Assembly: GCF_035294505.1 (NCBI RefSeq)
Contig: NZ_DATGKU010000259.1
Coordinates: forward strand, 1 to 48,133
DNA length: 48,133 nucleotides
Source: Chthonomonas sp035294505
GTDB lineage: Bacteria; Armatimonadota; Chthonomonadetes; Chthonomonadales; Chthonomonadaceae
Direction of reading: 5' to 3'
Shown here: in pieces, positions 8,900-16,832 of the stretch
Numbering within the stretch: the first letter of the stretch is position 1
Layout of the letters: each line of letters opens with the position of its first letter
Made by a program: the position numbers and the translations under genes
The notes under the pieces: model-generated
Told to the model about the DNA's origin: nothing
The model's input: only the letters and a program-made list of their open reading frames with translations
Databases searched by the model: none

Positions 8900-8958
8900 C
8901 CTTTGAAAAGGGTAGGCACGGTATCCTTTGAGAAGGGTAGGCACGAGACCTGCCCCTA
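8900..8958. repeat. Short intergenic repeat: tandem 21-bp unit plus a quasi-palindrome
   Basis: A 21-base unit occurs at 8900-8920 and 8925-8945, identical but for one base (AAAAG versus AGAAG), giving a 25-base period. The second copy runs into a quasi-palindrome (GTAGGCACGAGACC / TGCCCCTAC, ending 8958). This resembles the small dispersed intergenic repeats of the GGGCAGGC...GCCCCTAC type known in many genomes. It lies between the divergent rel and 9046 genes. Confidence 0.55.
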
Positions 8959-9045
8959 CGGCAGTGGGCACCGCATTCAAGAATCTATACGCTTTTTTTA
9001 CACATAACTTTACCCTAGCAGACTCAACAAAAAAGGAAGCATAAA

Positions 9046-10281
9046 ATGCGTCTCCAATATTTACGTCTTATCGGGCTTGGCTTCATCCTCCTGTTGGAGT
9101 TGGCAGGAGGGAGGCCTAAGACGTTTTCGATGCCACCGGCCCACACGGCAGCGGGTCGAGCGCCCTATGGGCAATGGAAATACGGCCCTCCGGCGACACC
9201 GAACTATTTTCCGATCGCCGTTTGGCTACAATCTCCGGAGAACGCCTTAAAGTACAAAGCGGCCGGTTTTAACCTCTACGTAGGGCTTTGGCAAGGCCCT
9301 ACAGAGGAGCAGCTTGCCGCGCTCAAGGCGGCCCATATGCCGGTGATTTGTGCGCAGAACGCGGTAGGGCTGGCGCACCGAAACGATCCCATTATCGTTG
9401 GTTGGATGCACGACGATGAGCCGGACAACGCCCAGCCGGTGGTAGACCCCAACACGGGCAAACAGAGCTGGGGGCCTTGTGTGCCGCCGGAACGCATTGT
9501 GGCCGAGTACGAGAGGTTTCGTGCGGCCGACCCCACCCGCCCCATCATGCTCAATTTAGGGCAGGGGGTTGCGAACGACGCCTGGTATGGGCGCGGACCG
9601 GGGGCAAAACTGTCGGACTATGAGACCTATGTCAAGGGCTGTGACATCGTTTCCTTTGATGTCTATCCGGTCGCCGGTTTAGATAGGCCGGATGGTGAGA
9701 ACTACCTGTGGTATGTGGCCAAAGGCGTCGAACGGTTGGTTCGTTGGACAAAAGGGCAGAAGGTGGTGTGGAACTGCATTGAATGCACGCGGATAAGCAG
9801 CACCAAAAAGGCGACACCGCATGAGGTGCGCGCGGAGGTATGGATGGCGCTCATTCACGGCTCGCGTGGGCTTATCTACTTTGTGCATCAGTTCAAACCG
9901 ACCTTCGATGAACATGCACTGCTCGACGACCCGCCCATGCTGGCAGCAGTAACCCAGATCAACCAACAGATTCATCATCTCGCCCCTGTTTTGAACAGCC
10001 CTACTCTAGAGCAGGCTGCCACGGTGGTCTCCTCCTCTGCTCAAGTGCCCATTGACATCATGGTGAAGCGCTACCAAGGCGCAACCTACCTTTTTGCGGT
10101 TGCCATGCGCAATGGAGCTACGAAGGGCACTTTCGATGTAAAGAACCTACCTGCGAAGGCGACTGCGGAGGTGTTGGGCGAAAATCGAAGCCTCTCGGTG
10201 GTTGGCGGCAAGTTTGAGGATGCTTTTCAGCCCTACGATGTGCATCTCTATCGCATCGTTGGCTCGTCTCTTTCAGAATAA
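9046..10281 (+). CDS. Exported TIM-barrel glycosidase-like protein
   Basis: A 411-residue protein with an N-terminal signal segment (LIGLGFILLLELAGG). The body alternates strands and helices like a clan GH-A barrel. Candidate catalytic acids are Glu125 in MHDDEPDN, at the end of a strand, and Glu246 in WNCIECTRI; the phrase SFDVYPV between them is common in beta-galactosidase-like barrels. After the barrel comes a short C-terminal beta domain (about 320-405). I do not recognise a named family with confidence; an uncharacterised glycosidase related to DUF4434/GH-A proteins is likeliest. A strong site, AAAAGGAAG, lies 7 bases before the ATG. The gene stands alone and ends against the convergent prepilin-like gene at a perfect palindrome. 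Confidence 0.6.
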   Translation: MRLQYLRLIGLGFILLLELAGGRPKTFSMPPAHTAAGRAPYGQWKYGPPATPNYFPIAVWLQSPENALKYKAAGFNLYVGLWQGPTEEQLAALKAAHMPVICAQNAVGLAHRNDPIIVGWMHDDEPDNAQPVVDPNTGKQSWGPCVPPERIVAEYERFRAADPTRPIMLNLGQGVANDAWYGRGPGAKLSDYETYVKGCDIVSFDVYPVAGLDRPDGENYLWYVAKGVERLVRWTKGQKVVWNCIECTRISSTKKATPHEVRAEVWMALIHGSRGLIYFVHQFKPTFDEHALLDDPPMLAAVTQINQQIHHLAPVLNSPTLEQAATVVSSSAQVPIDIMVKRYQGATYLFAVAMRNGATKGTFDVKNLPAKATAEVLGENRSLSVVGGKFEDAFQPYDVHLYRIVGSSLSE

Positions 10282-10336
10282 GAGCGCGGGTTCTGTGTGG
10301 GGCAAGACAGGGGGAAGAGAGGCCGCAGAGTTGGGC

Positions 10337-10360
10337 ACCGTGAAACGGCCGTTTCACGGT
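10337..10360. terminator. 24-bp perfect palindrome between convergent genes
   Basis: ACCGTGAAACGG is followed directly by its exact reverse complement. The element contains the stop codon of the prepilin-like gene on the minus strand and lies 56 bases past the stop of the plus-strand hydrolase. It would fold in RNA from either strand, but no U-run follows on either side, so it is a U-less terminator or RNA-3'-end stabiliser, or a protein-binding palindrome. Confidence 0.55.
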
Positions 10361-11106
10361 AACGTATCGTGGTAGGTATAGGGCGCGCTTTTGCCCTGTC
10401 CTATAAAAGGCCAGTGTAGGTCGGGACCGTTGCCGTAGCGTGCGCTCGTGGTATCCTGCAACCAAACGCTTTTGGCATGTCCATCCACGAACACCGTGTT
10501 GAGATGGGCACGCGAGTCGTGCTCCGAATAGTGCTCCGGATCATGATAGTCCCACTGTTCCCACACCATGGCGGTGTCGGCAGGATATTCCACGTCGTTG
10601 ATGTGAACGCCTTCGGAGAGGAACATCTTAAACTCGTAGGAGGTTACGGGACGCGCCTTCCGGTCGGTATCTGCTGGGCAGAAGAGGGGGGAATCGCCCT
10701 GCGTTGACATGCCGTAAAGGTCGCTGAGGGCATAGGGAAGTGCCAGGGAGGCCCACGATATCTCAGAGGGTTTGAGATCTTCCGCACGGCAGAAATTGTT
10801 ATGCCAAGCGAGGAGATCATCCGGGTGCGCGCGATTGTCTGGGTCTACGGTGTAGGAGGGAAACGCTTCATCATAGTCTTGAACATAGAGGGCCAGGGCG
10901 ATGCCGATTTGGTGAAGGTTCTGCAGGCAGGCCGCCTTTTGGGCTGAGCGTCTCCCGGAGAGAAAAACGGGCAGAAGCACGGCTCCCAGCACCGCGAGAA
11001 TAGCCATGACGAAGAGCAGCTCCATCAGCGTAAAGCCCAAGAGCTGGCAGGCTCTTCGCTGAAGGGCTGGAACCCAAGGCCTTTGATCAAGAGTACGAGT
11101 TTGCAT
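10354..11106 (-). CDS. Type IV prepilin-like protein (H-X-DG type)
   Basis: A 250-residue protein with a class III (prepilin peptidase) signal. After 23 leader residues comes GFTLMELLFVMAILAVLGAV, where cleavage after the Gly would expose a methylatable Phe and the usual Glu at +5 is present. The segment CLQNLHQIGIALALYVQDYD is typical of the large prepilin-like families of Planctomycetota and Armatimonadota. Near the C-terminus HLNTVFVDGHAK resembles the H-X9-DG motif, but the nearest suitable His gives an 11-residue spacing. These proteins are anchored in the inner membrane and may form pseudopili or be exported; the function is not established. The gene is divergent from a paralogue at 11407. 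Confidence 0.82.
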   Translation of the reverse strand: MQTRTLDQRPWVPALQRRACQLLGFTLMELLFVMAILAVLGAVLLPVFLSGRRSAQKAACLQNLHQIGIALALYVQDYDEAFPSYTVDPDNRAHPDDLLAWHNNFCRAEDLKPSEISWASLALPYALSDLYGMSTQGDSPLFCPADTDRKARPVTSYEFKMFLSEGVHINDVEYPADTAMVWEQWDYHDPEHYSEHDSRAHLNTVFVDGHAKSVWLQDTTSARYGNGPDLHWPFIGQGKSAPYTYHDTLP

Positions 11107-11160
11107 GCGTCCTATGGAAGACGGTTGGTCTGTTCTTTTGTGATTCTTCTTCTGAATTCT

Positions 11161-11189
11161 ATTCTAACACAAAAAGTCTGTTCGTGCAA
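11161..11189 (-). promoter_or_regulatory. Probable sigma70 promoter of the leftward prepilin-like gene
   Basis: Read on the minus strand, TTGCAC (11184-11189) and TAGAAT (11161-11166) are separated by 17 bases. The predicted start near 11154 leaves a leader of about 48 bases before the ATG at 11106. Confidence 0.5.
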
Positions 11190-11313
11190 CTGCCTTCTAC
11201 TATACCTTACGAAATTTGAGCAGAACGGGATAGCCTTGTCTAGAATCAGAGATACAGCGAATGGAACACAACGAATCTTAACGAAAAATTAACATGGTTT
11301 TAATTCATCCTTA

Positions 11314-11379
11314 ATCGGCAGGGAGATAGGATACATGTGGCGAGTTTGCGGTGGCTGCCGATGTGCTGTGAACTCGCCA
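11314..11379 (+). promoter_or_regulatory. Leader RNA able to form a pseudoknot or two alternative stems
   Basis: Two perfect complementary pairs interleave. Segment 11314-11321 (ATCGGCAG) pairs with 11355-11362. Segment 11338-11346 (TGGCGAGTT) pairs with 11371-11379. Their order A-B-A'-B' means they form either an H-type pseudoknot or mutually exclusive stems. The element ends about 12 bases before the AAAGGAG ribosome binding site of the prepilin gene at 11407, where a cis-acting control RNA would be expected. I could not match it to a known riboswitch class. The remaining part of the 300-base gap holds AT-rich sequence with the promoter of the divergent gene. Confidence 0.5.
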
Positions 11380-11406
11380 TCAGCTTAGCCGAAAGGAGAA
11401 AGACCA

Positions 11407-12297
11407 ATGGAATTCGCGAGAAAAGCCTTTACGCTGATTGAGCTGCTTGTGGTTATAGCAATAATTGCTATATTAGCAGCTATCCTCTTCCCGGTTTTTG
11501 CCCAGGCAAGAGAGGCTGCCAGGAAGGCAACTTGTATCTCCAATCTCAGACAGATCAGCACGGGTGTATTTATGTACGCACAGGACTACGATGAGACACC
11601 ACCTGAAACGGGATGGGAAGGCCCTTGCAGCAGCCCTATTCCAGATGCAAATGGCAACTATCCACTCGGAGACCAGTATTTCAGCGGGGTTTTCTCTTTC
11701 CCCATCGCTACGGCTCCTTACATTAAAAACTGGCAGATATTTAGCTGCCCCAGCGACCCCGATAAAGGTGGGTTTAACAAGTACTATTCCTACTGCTACG
11801 AAGCCCAGCTGCTGGCAGTGCGTATGCCGAACTCTTATGCGGGAATGAGAAAGGATGTGAACGCCTTCCTGCGTTCTTTTCCTCTCTCTTATGCGGGAAA
11901 CTACTTTTTGAGTTCGGCCTACGATCGCACATTGAACCCCTCTGGATATCGAGGAGGCAAGATGTATCCACTGGCCTACTACAAGTGTCCATCCAACGTC
12001 TTTTTTGCTACAGACGTAGGATCAAGGCTTTTATCGAATGGTGTCATCTTCGCGGGCTGGTATATCGCCCCTGGATACGATAACGACGCGGCAGGGCAAG
12101 GGAGATGGCCAAAAGGGAAGCGGCATGCGCTAGGGCGCAACTGGATTTTCTGCGACGGGCATGTGAAATGGTTCAAAGACCCTCCATTCCTCAATCCAGA
12201 TGGCACTCCTAAAACGCAAGCCCAAATCATGTGGGAGTATCAGCATATGGGCATCTATACCTATCCAGAAGCTGAAAACCCTGACTACACCCGTTAA
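11407..12297 (+). CDS. Type IV prepilin-like protein with H-X9-DG motif
   Basis: A 296-residue prepilin-like protein. The short leader MEFARKA precedes FTLIELLVVIAIIAILAAIL, a textbook type III signal with Glu at +5. RKATCISNLRQISTGVFMYAQ follows, as in DUF1559-like families. The C-terminal part contains KRHALGRNWIFCDGHVKW, an exact H-X9-DG match. Length and architecture fit the multi-copy prepilin-like proteins of Armatimonadota and Planctomycetota, which are inserted in the inner membrane and processed by PilD-type peptidase; their job is mostly unknown. AAAGGAG lies 8 bases upstream of the ATG. The leader of this gene carries interleaved complementary segments, suggesting control at RNA level. 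Its divergent neighbour is a paralogue. Confidence 0.88.
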   Translation: MEFARKAFTLIELLVVIAIIAILAAILFPVFAQAREAARKATCISNLRQISTGVFMYAQDYDETPPETGWEGPCSSPIPDANGNYPLGDQYFSGVFSFPIATAPYIKNWQIFSCPSDPDKGGFNKYYSYCYEAQLLAVRMPNSYAGMRKDVNAFLRSFPLSYAGNYFLSSAYDRTLNPSGYRGGKMYPLAYYKCPSNVFFATDVGSRLLSNGVIFAGWYIAPGYDNDAAGQGRWPKGKRHALGRNWIFCDGHVKWFKDPPFLNPDGTPKTQAQIMWEYQHMGIYTYPEAENPDYTR

Positions 12298-12346
12298 AAA
12301 TAGCCAGCAAGCTCCGAAGTTGCTGCTTCAAAAGCTTCTTTGTTGG

Positions 12347-12381
12347 GGTGGAGGGGAGGGCATAGGTTCCTCCTCTCCACC
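12347..12381. terminator. Strong hairpin between convergent genes
   Basis: Arms 12347-12359 and 12369-12381 (GGTGGAGGGGAGG and its complement) pair over 13 positions with one G-U, around a 9-base loop. It lies 50 bases past the prepilin stop and 13 bases past the end of the convergent small gene. There is no U-run on either side. Confidence 0.55.
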
Positions 12382-12393
12382 ATGCTTTCACTC

Positions 12394-12654
12394 TTAGGCG
12401 GCCGCTTTTTGCATGTTCGTGGAGGAGGAAGCGGTGGGGGAGGCGCCGGCAGGTTTGGCTTCTAAAACGCGAACGCTTATGAGGCGGTCTAAACGGATGT
12501 CCTCTTGGGCCGTCATGAGGTAGCCGCCGTATAAAGGGACAAAGGTGGCGTCGTAGATCAGCGAAATTGCTTTGTGCACATTGCCGAGCCTATCTTTCCA
12601 TTCGAGTTCGCAGGTTTTGCCCACCAGCGCTTTTGCTTCCAAAATTCCCATCAT
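12394..12654 (-). CDS. Small conserved-looking hypothetical protein
   Basis: An 86-residue protein I do not recognise. It starts MMGILEAKALVGKTCELEWK and is predicted to be mostly beta-strand (KTCELEW, KAISLIYDATFVPLYGG, ISVRVLEAK), perhaps a small SH3-like barrel, with a low-complexity Ala/Ser/Pro/Thr tail from residue 68. No signal peptide or membrane segment is seen. It looks real because GAGGAGG lies about 11 bases upstream of the first of two ATG codons (12654 and 12651), and because a strong hairpin follows its stop codon. It is transcribed alone, divergently from the rhamnosidase gene 246 bases away. Confidence 0.6.
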   Translation of the reverse strand: MMGILEAKALVGKTCELEWKDRLGNVHKAISLIYDATFVPLYGGYLMTAQEDIRLDRLISVRVLEAKPAGASPTASSSTNMQKAAA

Positions 12655-12900
12655 TTTGCTGTAACCTCCTCAGGAGCCATCAGATGCAACCGGTTCCTCA
12701 CCCTCAAGGGCATTCAGGTTATTGACACAGAGATTAACGGCAGATTGAAGCCCTTCATTTATCGGTGGAAATGCTAGTTTTTAGGAAACCTCCACTAGGC
12801 ACTCTTAAGATTTCGAAAGGTTGCAGGAGAAACGCTTTCAAGAGGAGAAACTTCTCTGCACAAAAGGCAAACCCTACTGAAGGAGAGCGTTCTTAGCCGC

Positions 12901-15573
12901 ATGATCATAGAAAACTTGCGATGTGAATATCTTTCAAACCCGTTAGGCATAGATGTATTGCAACCGCGCCTTAGTTGGGAGCTTCGCGAGGAACGACGCG
13001 GGGCACGCCAAACCGCCTATGCCATTCGCGTTGCTTCCTCCCGTGAGGCGCTTCTCGCCGGCGAGGCAGACCTGTGGGACAGCGGCAAGATCGATTCGGA
13101 GAGTACGTTTCACATTGTTTATGAGGGTAAGCCTCTGCGTTCCCTGCAACGCGCCTGGTGGAGTGTGCGCGTTTGGGATGATCGAGGGCAACCCTCGTCC
13201 TGGGCCGAGCCGGCCTGGTGGGAGATGGGGCTTTTGGAGCCTGACGACTGGAAAGCCGAGTGGATCGGTGCCTCTATTGTGGGTGGGCGTCGCGCTAGTA
13301 TGCCCTGTCCTTATCTGCGCAAAGAGTTCTCCGTCGAGCGCTCTGTTCGGCAAGCGCGTCTTTACATCACCGCCCTTGGTCTCTACGAGGCCAGCATCAA
13401 CGGGCAACCTGTGGGCGACGCCGCCCTCACTCCGGGCTGGACGGAGTACCACAAGCGCGTAGAGTATTTAGTCTACGATGTTACCGAGCAACTTCGCACC
13501 GGTGCCAACGCAATTGGAGTTATTCTTGGCGATGGATGGTTCTGTGGGCATATCGCTTGGTGGGGCCGACAAATTTATGGAGAGGCACCACGCCTTTTGG
13601 CACAGCTCGTCATTCATTATGAGAACGGCGAAACCCACTGTGTCCCCACCGATTCCACTTGGCAGTTTTCCACCGGCCCGTTGATCGAGGCCGACCTTAT
13701 TATGGGAGAGACGTACAATGCACGCCTTGAGATGCCCGGCTGGGACAGCCCCGGATTCTCGGCAGAGGGCTGGAAACCGGTACAGGTATTTGCGCCGTGG
13801 CCGGCCCCCCTTTGCGCTCGCAAATGTCCTCCCGTGCGACGAAAAGAGGAGCTATCGCCCATCGAAGAGCCGCGGCTGGCCGCAAACTGGCCCGTTCCTC
13901 ACTGGATATTCGACCTCGGGCAAAATATGGTGGGCCGTGTGCGCCTTAAGGTAAAGGGCGAGCCGGGCACTACCGTTCGACTACGCTACGGTGAAATGCT
14001 CAAACCCGACGGTACCCTCTATACGGAAAACTTACGAACCGCCAAACAGACCGATACCTATGTGCTACGTGGCGGTGAGGAGGAGATTTACGAGCCTCAC
14101 TTCACCTTTCACGGCTTTCGCTATGTTGAGGTAACCGGCCTAACAGAGAAGCCGAGTAAAGACCTTATCACGGGCATCGTGCTGCACACCGATATGCCTC
14201 TAACGGGTACGTTCTCCTGCTCCGAACCCCTTCTAAACCAGCTCCAACACAACATTGTATGGGGGCATAAGGGCAACTCCGTAGACATTCCTACCGACTG
14301 CCCTCAACGCGATGAGCGATTAGGTTGGACGGGCGACGCTCAGGTGTTTGTGCGTACGGGTGCCTTTGTTCACGACATCGAAAGCTTCTTCGCTCGCTGG
14401 CTGCAAACGGTGGAGGACTCGCAAAATGAGGAAGGGGCCATTCCACCTGTTTGCCCAAATCCTTGTCCCACCATGGTGGGAACAGATGGTGGGCCGGCGT
14501 GGGCCGATGCCGGTATCATCTGCCCCTGGACCCTCTATCTTTGCTACGGCGATAAACGGATATTAGAAGACCGCTATGCAAGTATGACGCGTTTTATGGC
14601 CTACTTAGAGAAGACGGCCATCAACGGCATTCGCAGTCACCCTGAGTACAATGGCTTCCGTGGTTTTGGCGACTGGCTCTCTACAAACGCAGAGACTCCG
14701 TTAGACCTGATCGGCACCGCCTTCTACGCCTACGATGCCTTTCTCATGGCGGAGATCGCCCAGGTGCTGGGTAAGGAGGAGGATGAGAAGCGCTACCGTC
14801 GGCTGTACGAAGCCATTCGGGGCGCTTTCCAAAGGCGGTTTCTTACACCGGATGGGCTTTTGGTAAGCGGCACACAGACGGCCTGTGTTCTGGCTTTGGA
14901 GTTCAATCTCGTTCCTGAATCGGCGCGGGCTGCCATTGCAAAAACGCTCGTAAACGATATTCGTGCACGGGGCAATCACCTTTCTACCGGATTCGTCGGC
15001 ACCCCTTATCTTCTCCATGTGCTTGCGCGAGAGGGCTATCTCGACGTGGCCTACACGTTGCTTCTCCAGCGAACCTGGCCTTCTTGGCTCTACCCGGTGA
15101 CTAAAGGGGCGACCACGGTATGGGAACGTTGGGATAGTTGGACGGAGGAGAAAGGGTTTCAAGACCCGGCCATGAACTCTTTTAACCACTATGCCTACGG
15201 CGCCGTAGGGGCGTGGCTCTATCAGGTTGTTGCCGGTATAGACCTCGATCCGAAATCGCCCGGCTACCGTCACATTCGGTTGGCGCCGAAGCCGGGAGGT
15301 GGGCTTACCCATGCCGAAGCCTCGCTAAAGACGGTTTGTGGCCTCGTTCGCAGCGCCTGGCGTATTGAAGACGGGCGGTTTCTGTGGGAGGTAGAGGTTC
15401 CCACAAACACCACGGCTACGGCGATCCTCCCCCTCAAATCCGACACCGATGTGTTCGAGAGCGACAAACCCCTCTCGGAAAGTCCGGGGGTGAGGTTGCT
15501 GGAGGTGGCGTCGGATGGTGTCGTCCTCCAGCTGGATTCGGGACGCTATCGTTTTCTGGCGCCTTGGAGATAA
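12901..15573 (+). CDS. Alpha-L-rhamnosidase, GH78
   Basis: An 890-residue GH78 enzyme that releases terminal alpha-L-rhamnose from glycosides and polysaccharides. The N-terminus (ENLRCEYLSNPLGIDVLQPR) and the following beta-domains (about 1-330) match the standard GH78 layout, ahead of an (alpha/alpha)6 barrel. The catalytic-region motif DCPQRDERLGWTGD (residues 466-479) is clear, as is the late WDSWTEEKGF / SFNHYAYGAVGAWLY region that lines the active site. A C-terminal beta-domain closes the protein. No signal peptide is present, so it probably works in the cytoplasm on imported oligosaccharides. A GGAG lies about 15 bases before the ATG, slightly far. No rhamnose catabolic genes are adjacent. 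The 246 bases before it hold no evident gene. Confidence 0.93.
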   Translation: MIIENLRCEYLSNPLGIDVLQPRLSWELREERRGARQTAYAIRVASSREALLAGEADLWDSGKIDSESTFHIVYEGKPLRSLQRAWWSVRVWDDRGQPSSWAEPAWWEMGLLEPDDWKAEWIGASIVGGRRASMPCPYLRKEFSVERSVRQARLYITALGLYEASINGQPVGDAALTPGWTEYHKRVEYLVYDVTEQLRTGANAIGVILGDGWFCGHIAWWGRQIYGEAPRLLAQLVIHYENGETHCVPTDSTWQFSTGPLIEADLIMGETYNARLEMPGWDSPGFSAEGWKPVQVFAPWPAPLCARKCPPVRRKEELSPIEEPRLAANWPVPHWIFDLGQNMVGRVRLKVKGEPGTTVRLRYGEMLKPDGTLYTENLRTAKQTDTYVLRGGEEEIYEPHFTFHGFRYVEVTGLTEKPSKDLITGIVLHTDMPLTGTFSCSEPLLNQLQHNIVWGHKGNSVDIPTDCPQRDERLGWTGDAQVFVRTGAFVHDIESFFARWLQTVEDSQNEEGAIPPVCPNPCPTMVGTDGGPAWADAGIICPWTLYLCYGDKRILEDRYASMTRFMAYLEKTAINGIRSHPEYNGFRGFGDWLSTNAETPLDLIGTAFYAYDAFLMAEIAQVLGKEEDEKRYRRLYEAIRGAFQRRFLTPDGLLVSGTQTACVLALEFNLVPESARAAIAKTLVNDIRARGNHLSTGFVGTPYLLHVLAREGYLDVAYTLLLQRTWPSWLYPVTKGATTVWERWDSWTEEKGFQDPAMNSFNHYAYGAVGAWLYQVVAGIDLDPKSPGYRHIRLAPKPGGGLTHAEASLKTVCGLVRSAWRIEDGRFLWEVEVPTNTTATAILPLKSDTDVFESDKPLSESPGVRLLEVASDGVVLQLDSGRYRFLAPWR

Positions 15574-15595
15574 CCCAATGGGCCACGCGATCTTC

Positions 15596-15630
15596 AAGGG
15601 CGCGTCGGCTTTGAAAATTGTGCCCTTTTT
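15596..15630 (+). terminator. Possible weak intrinsic terminator after the rhamnosidase gene
   Basis: AAGGGC (15596-15601) and GCCCTT (15622-15627) can pair around a 20-base loop, running directly into a T-run that ends at 15630. The loop is long, so the call is tentative. Confidence 0.3.
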
Positions 15631-15662
15631 GAGACAAGCTATTTTTAAGGAACATGTAAAAA

Positions 15663-16547
15663 ATGCCCTATTGCGTTGGTGTCGCTTTTAAGCGCGTAGC
15701 AAAATCCTACTGGTTCGATACCAATGGCATCGAGCTTAGGGAGGGCGATCAGGTGATCGTCGAGACGTCGCGTGGGTTGGCGCTTGGCGTTGTGCGCATC
15801 GGCCCTCAAGAAGTAGCGGAAGAGGATTTACAGGCTCCGCTGCAGCGTGTTCTACGCCGCGCCGAGGCGGCCGACCTGCAGCGTGAGCGCGAGCTGCGTC
15901 AGAAGGCTCAGGCCGATTTGGCCCTATTTAAGGAGGGAATTCGCCGGCATGAGCTTCCCATGAAGGCGCTCTATGCGGAGTACACTTTCGATGGGGAGCA
16001 GCTTACCTTCTACTTCTCCTCAGAAACCCGAGTAGATTTTCGTGACCTGGTGCGTGACCTTGTGGCCCGTCTTAAGGTTCGTGTGATGCTCTATCAGGTG
16101 GGGGCACGCGATGAGACCAAGATGCTGGGGGGCATTGGCCCTTGTGGAAGAACGCTCTGTTGCGCCACGTTTCTAACCGAGTTCGCCTCCATCTCCATGA
16201 AGATGGCAAAAGATCAGAGCCTCTTCCTCAATCCGGTTAAGTTTTCCGGCATATGCGGTAAACTGATGTGCTGCTTGCGCTACGAACATGAGACCTATGT
16301 GGAGGCGCGCGAGCACTTGCCGCCCATCGGGCAACTGGTGATGTCGCCGCGCGGCCAAGGCAAAGTGGTAGAGCTGAACCTTTTAAAAGAGACGGCCATC
16401 GTGCAACTGCTGGAGAGCGGGGCCGAAATGGAGTTCCCTGCCACAGAGCTGCGTATAGAAAAAACGACTCGGTGCTCCGAATGCCGTGGCTGCCAGCTTG
16501 AGCGCATGCGGGAGGAGCTTGCCGAGGAGAGCCCATCCGAAGAGTAA
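15663..16547 (+). CDS. ricT: RicT/YaaT, PSP1-domain protein
   Basis: A 294-residue PSP1-family protein. In Bacillus the homologue RicT joins RicA and RicF in an Fe-S-containing complex that assists RNase Y-dependent mRNA processing and affects cell-fate decisions. Diagnostic motifs are all present: YWFDTNGIELREGDQVIVE at the start, and the cysteine pairs CGRTLCC and CGKLMCC in the PSP1 core. A further cysteine cluster, CSECRGC, lies near the C-terminus. No ricA or ricF homologue is visible in this window. AAGGAA precedes the ATG by about 11 bases. The ricT-...-metG neighbourhood recalls the yaaT/metS region of Firmicutes. Confidence 0.88.
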   Translation: MPYCVGVAFKRVAKSYWFDTNGIELREGDQVIVETSRGLALGVVRIGPQEVAEEDLQAPLQRVLRRAEAADLQRERELRQKAQADLALFKEGIRRHELPMKALYAEYTFDGEQLTFYFSSETRVDFRDLVRDLVARLKVRVMLYQVGARDETKMLGGIGPCGRTLCCATFLTEFASISMKMAKDQSLFLNPVKFSGICGKLMCCLRYEHETYVEAREHLPPIGQLVMSPRGQGKVVELNLLKETAIVQLLESGAEMEFPATELRIEKTTRCSECRGCQLERMREELAEESPSEE

Positions 16548-16571
16548 GTTTGCCTGTTATAGGAGCAGCAG

Positions 16572-16763
16572 ATGCCCATCTACGAGTTTCACTGCAAGGA
16601 CTGTAATGAAAACTTTAAAGTGCTGCGCCGTGCCGATGCGTGCGAGGAGGTGCTATGCAAACATTGCGGCTCTAAGCGAACCGTTCGCCTGATTTCGGTA
16701 ACGGCTCCGACCGCAACGAATGAGAATGGCGGTCTTTCGACGTTTGCCGGCGGCGGTGGTTGA
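16572..16763 (+). CDS. FmdB-family zinc-ribbon protein
   Basis: A 63-residue protein of the FmdB/CxxC regulatory family. The MPIYEFHCKDC start is typical. Zinc ligands are Cys8, Cys11, Cys29 and Cys32, with an extra Cys24. The tail from about residue 48 is Gly/Thr/Asn-rich and probably disordered. The family is named after a putative regulator of formamidase, but its biochemical role is unsettled. AGGAG lies 7 bases before the ATG. It sits 24 bases after ricT, so it is probably co-transcribed. Confidence 0.85.
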   Translation: MPIYEFHCKDCNENFKVLRRADACEEVLCKHCGSKRTVRLISVTAPTATNENGGLSTFAGGGG

Positions 16764-16832
16764 AGCCTCAACCCGGCCGCGTGCGGCTGTCGAGATCGCT
16801 AATGGCAACAGAAAACATTTGTAGGGAAAGAG

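Noticed and set aside
11314..11400. Assignment of the prepilin leader to the c-di-GMP (GEMM) riboswitch class
   Set aside because: The conserved GEMM core and tetraloop-receptor elements are not recognisable; only the interleaved pairing is supported.
12953..13462. A 169-codon plus-strand frame, and a mirrored minus-strand one, inside the rhamnosidase gene
   Set aside because: Both lie in the highly conserved N-terminal part of GH78 and look like frame shadows.
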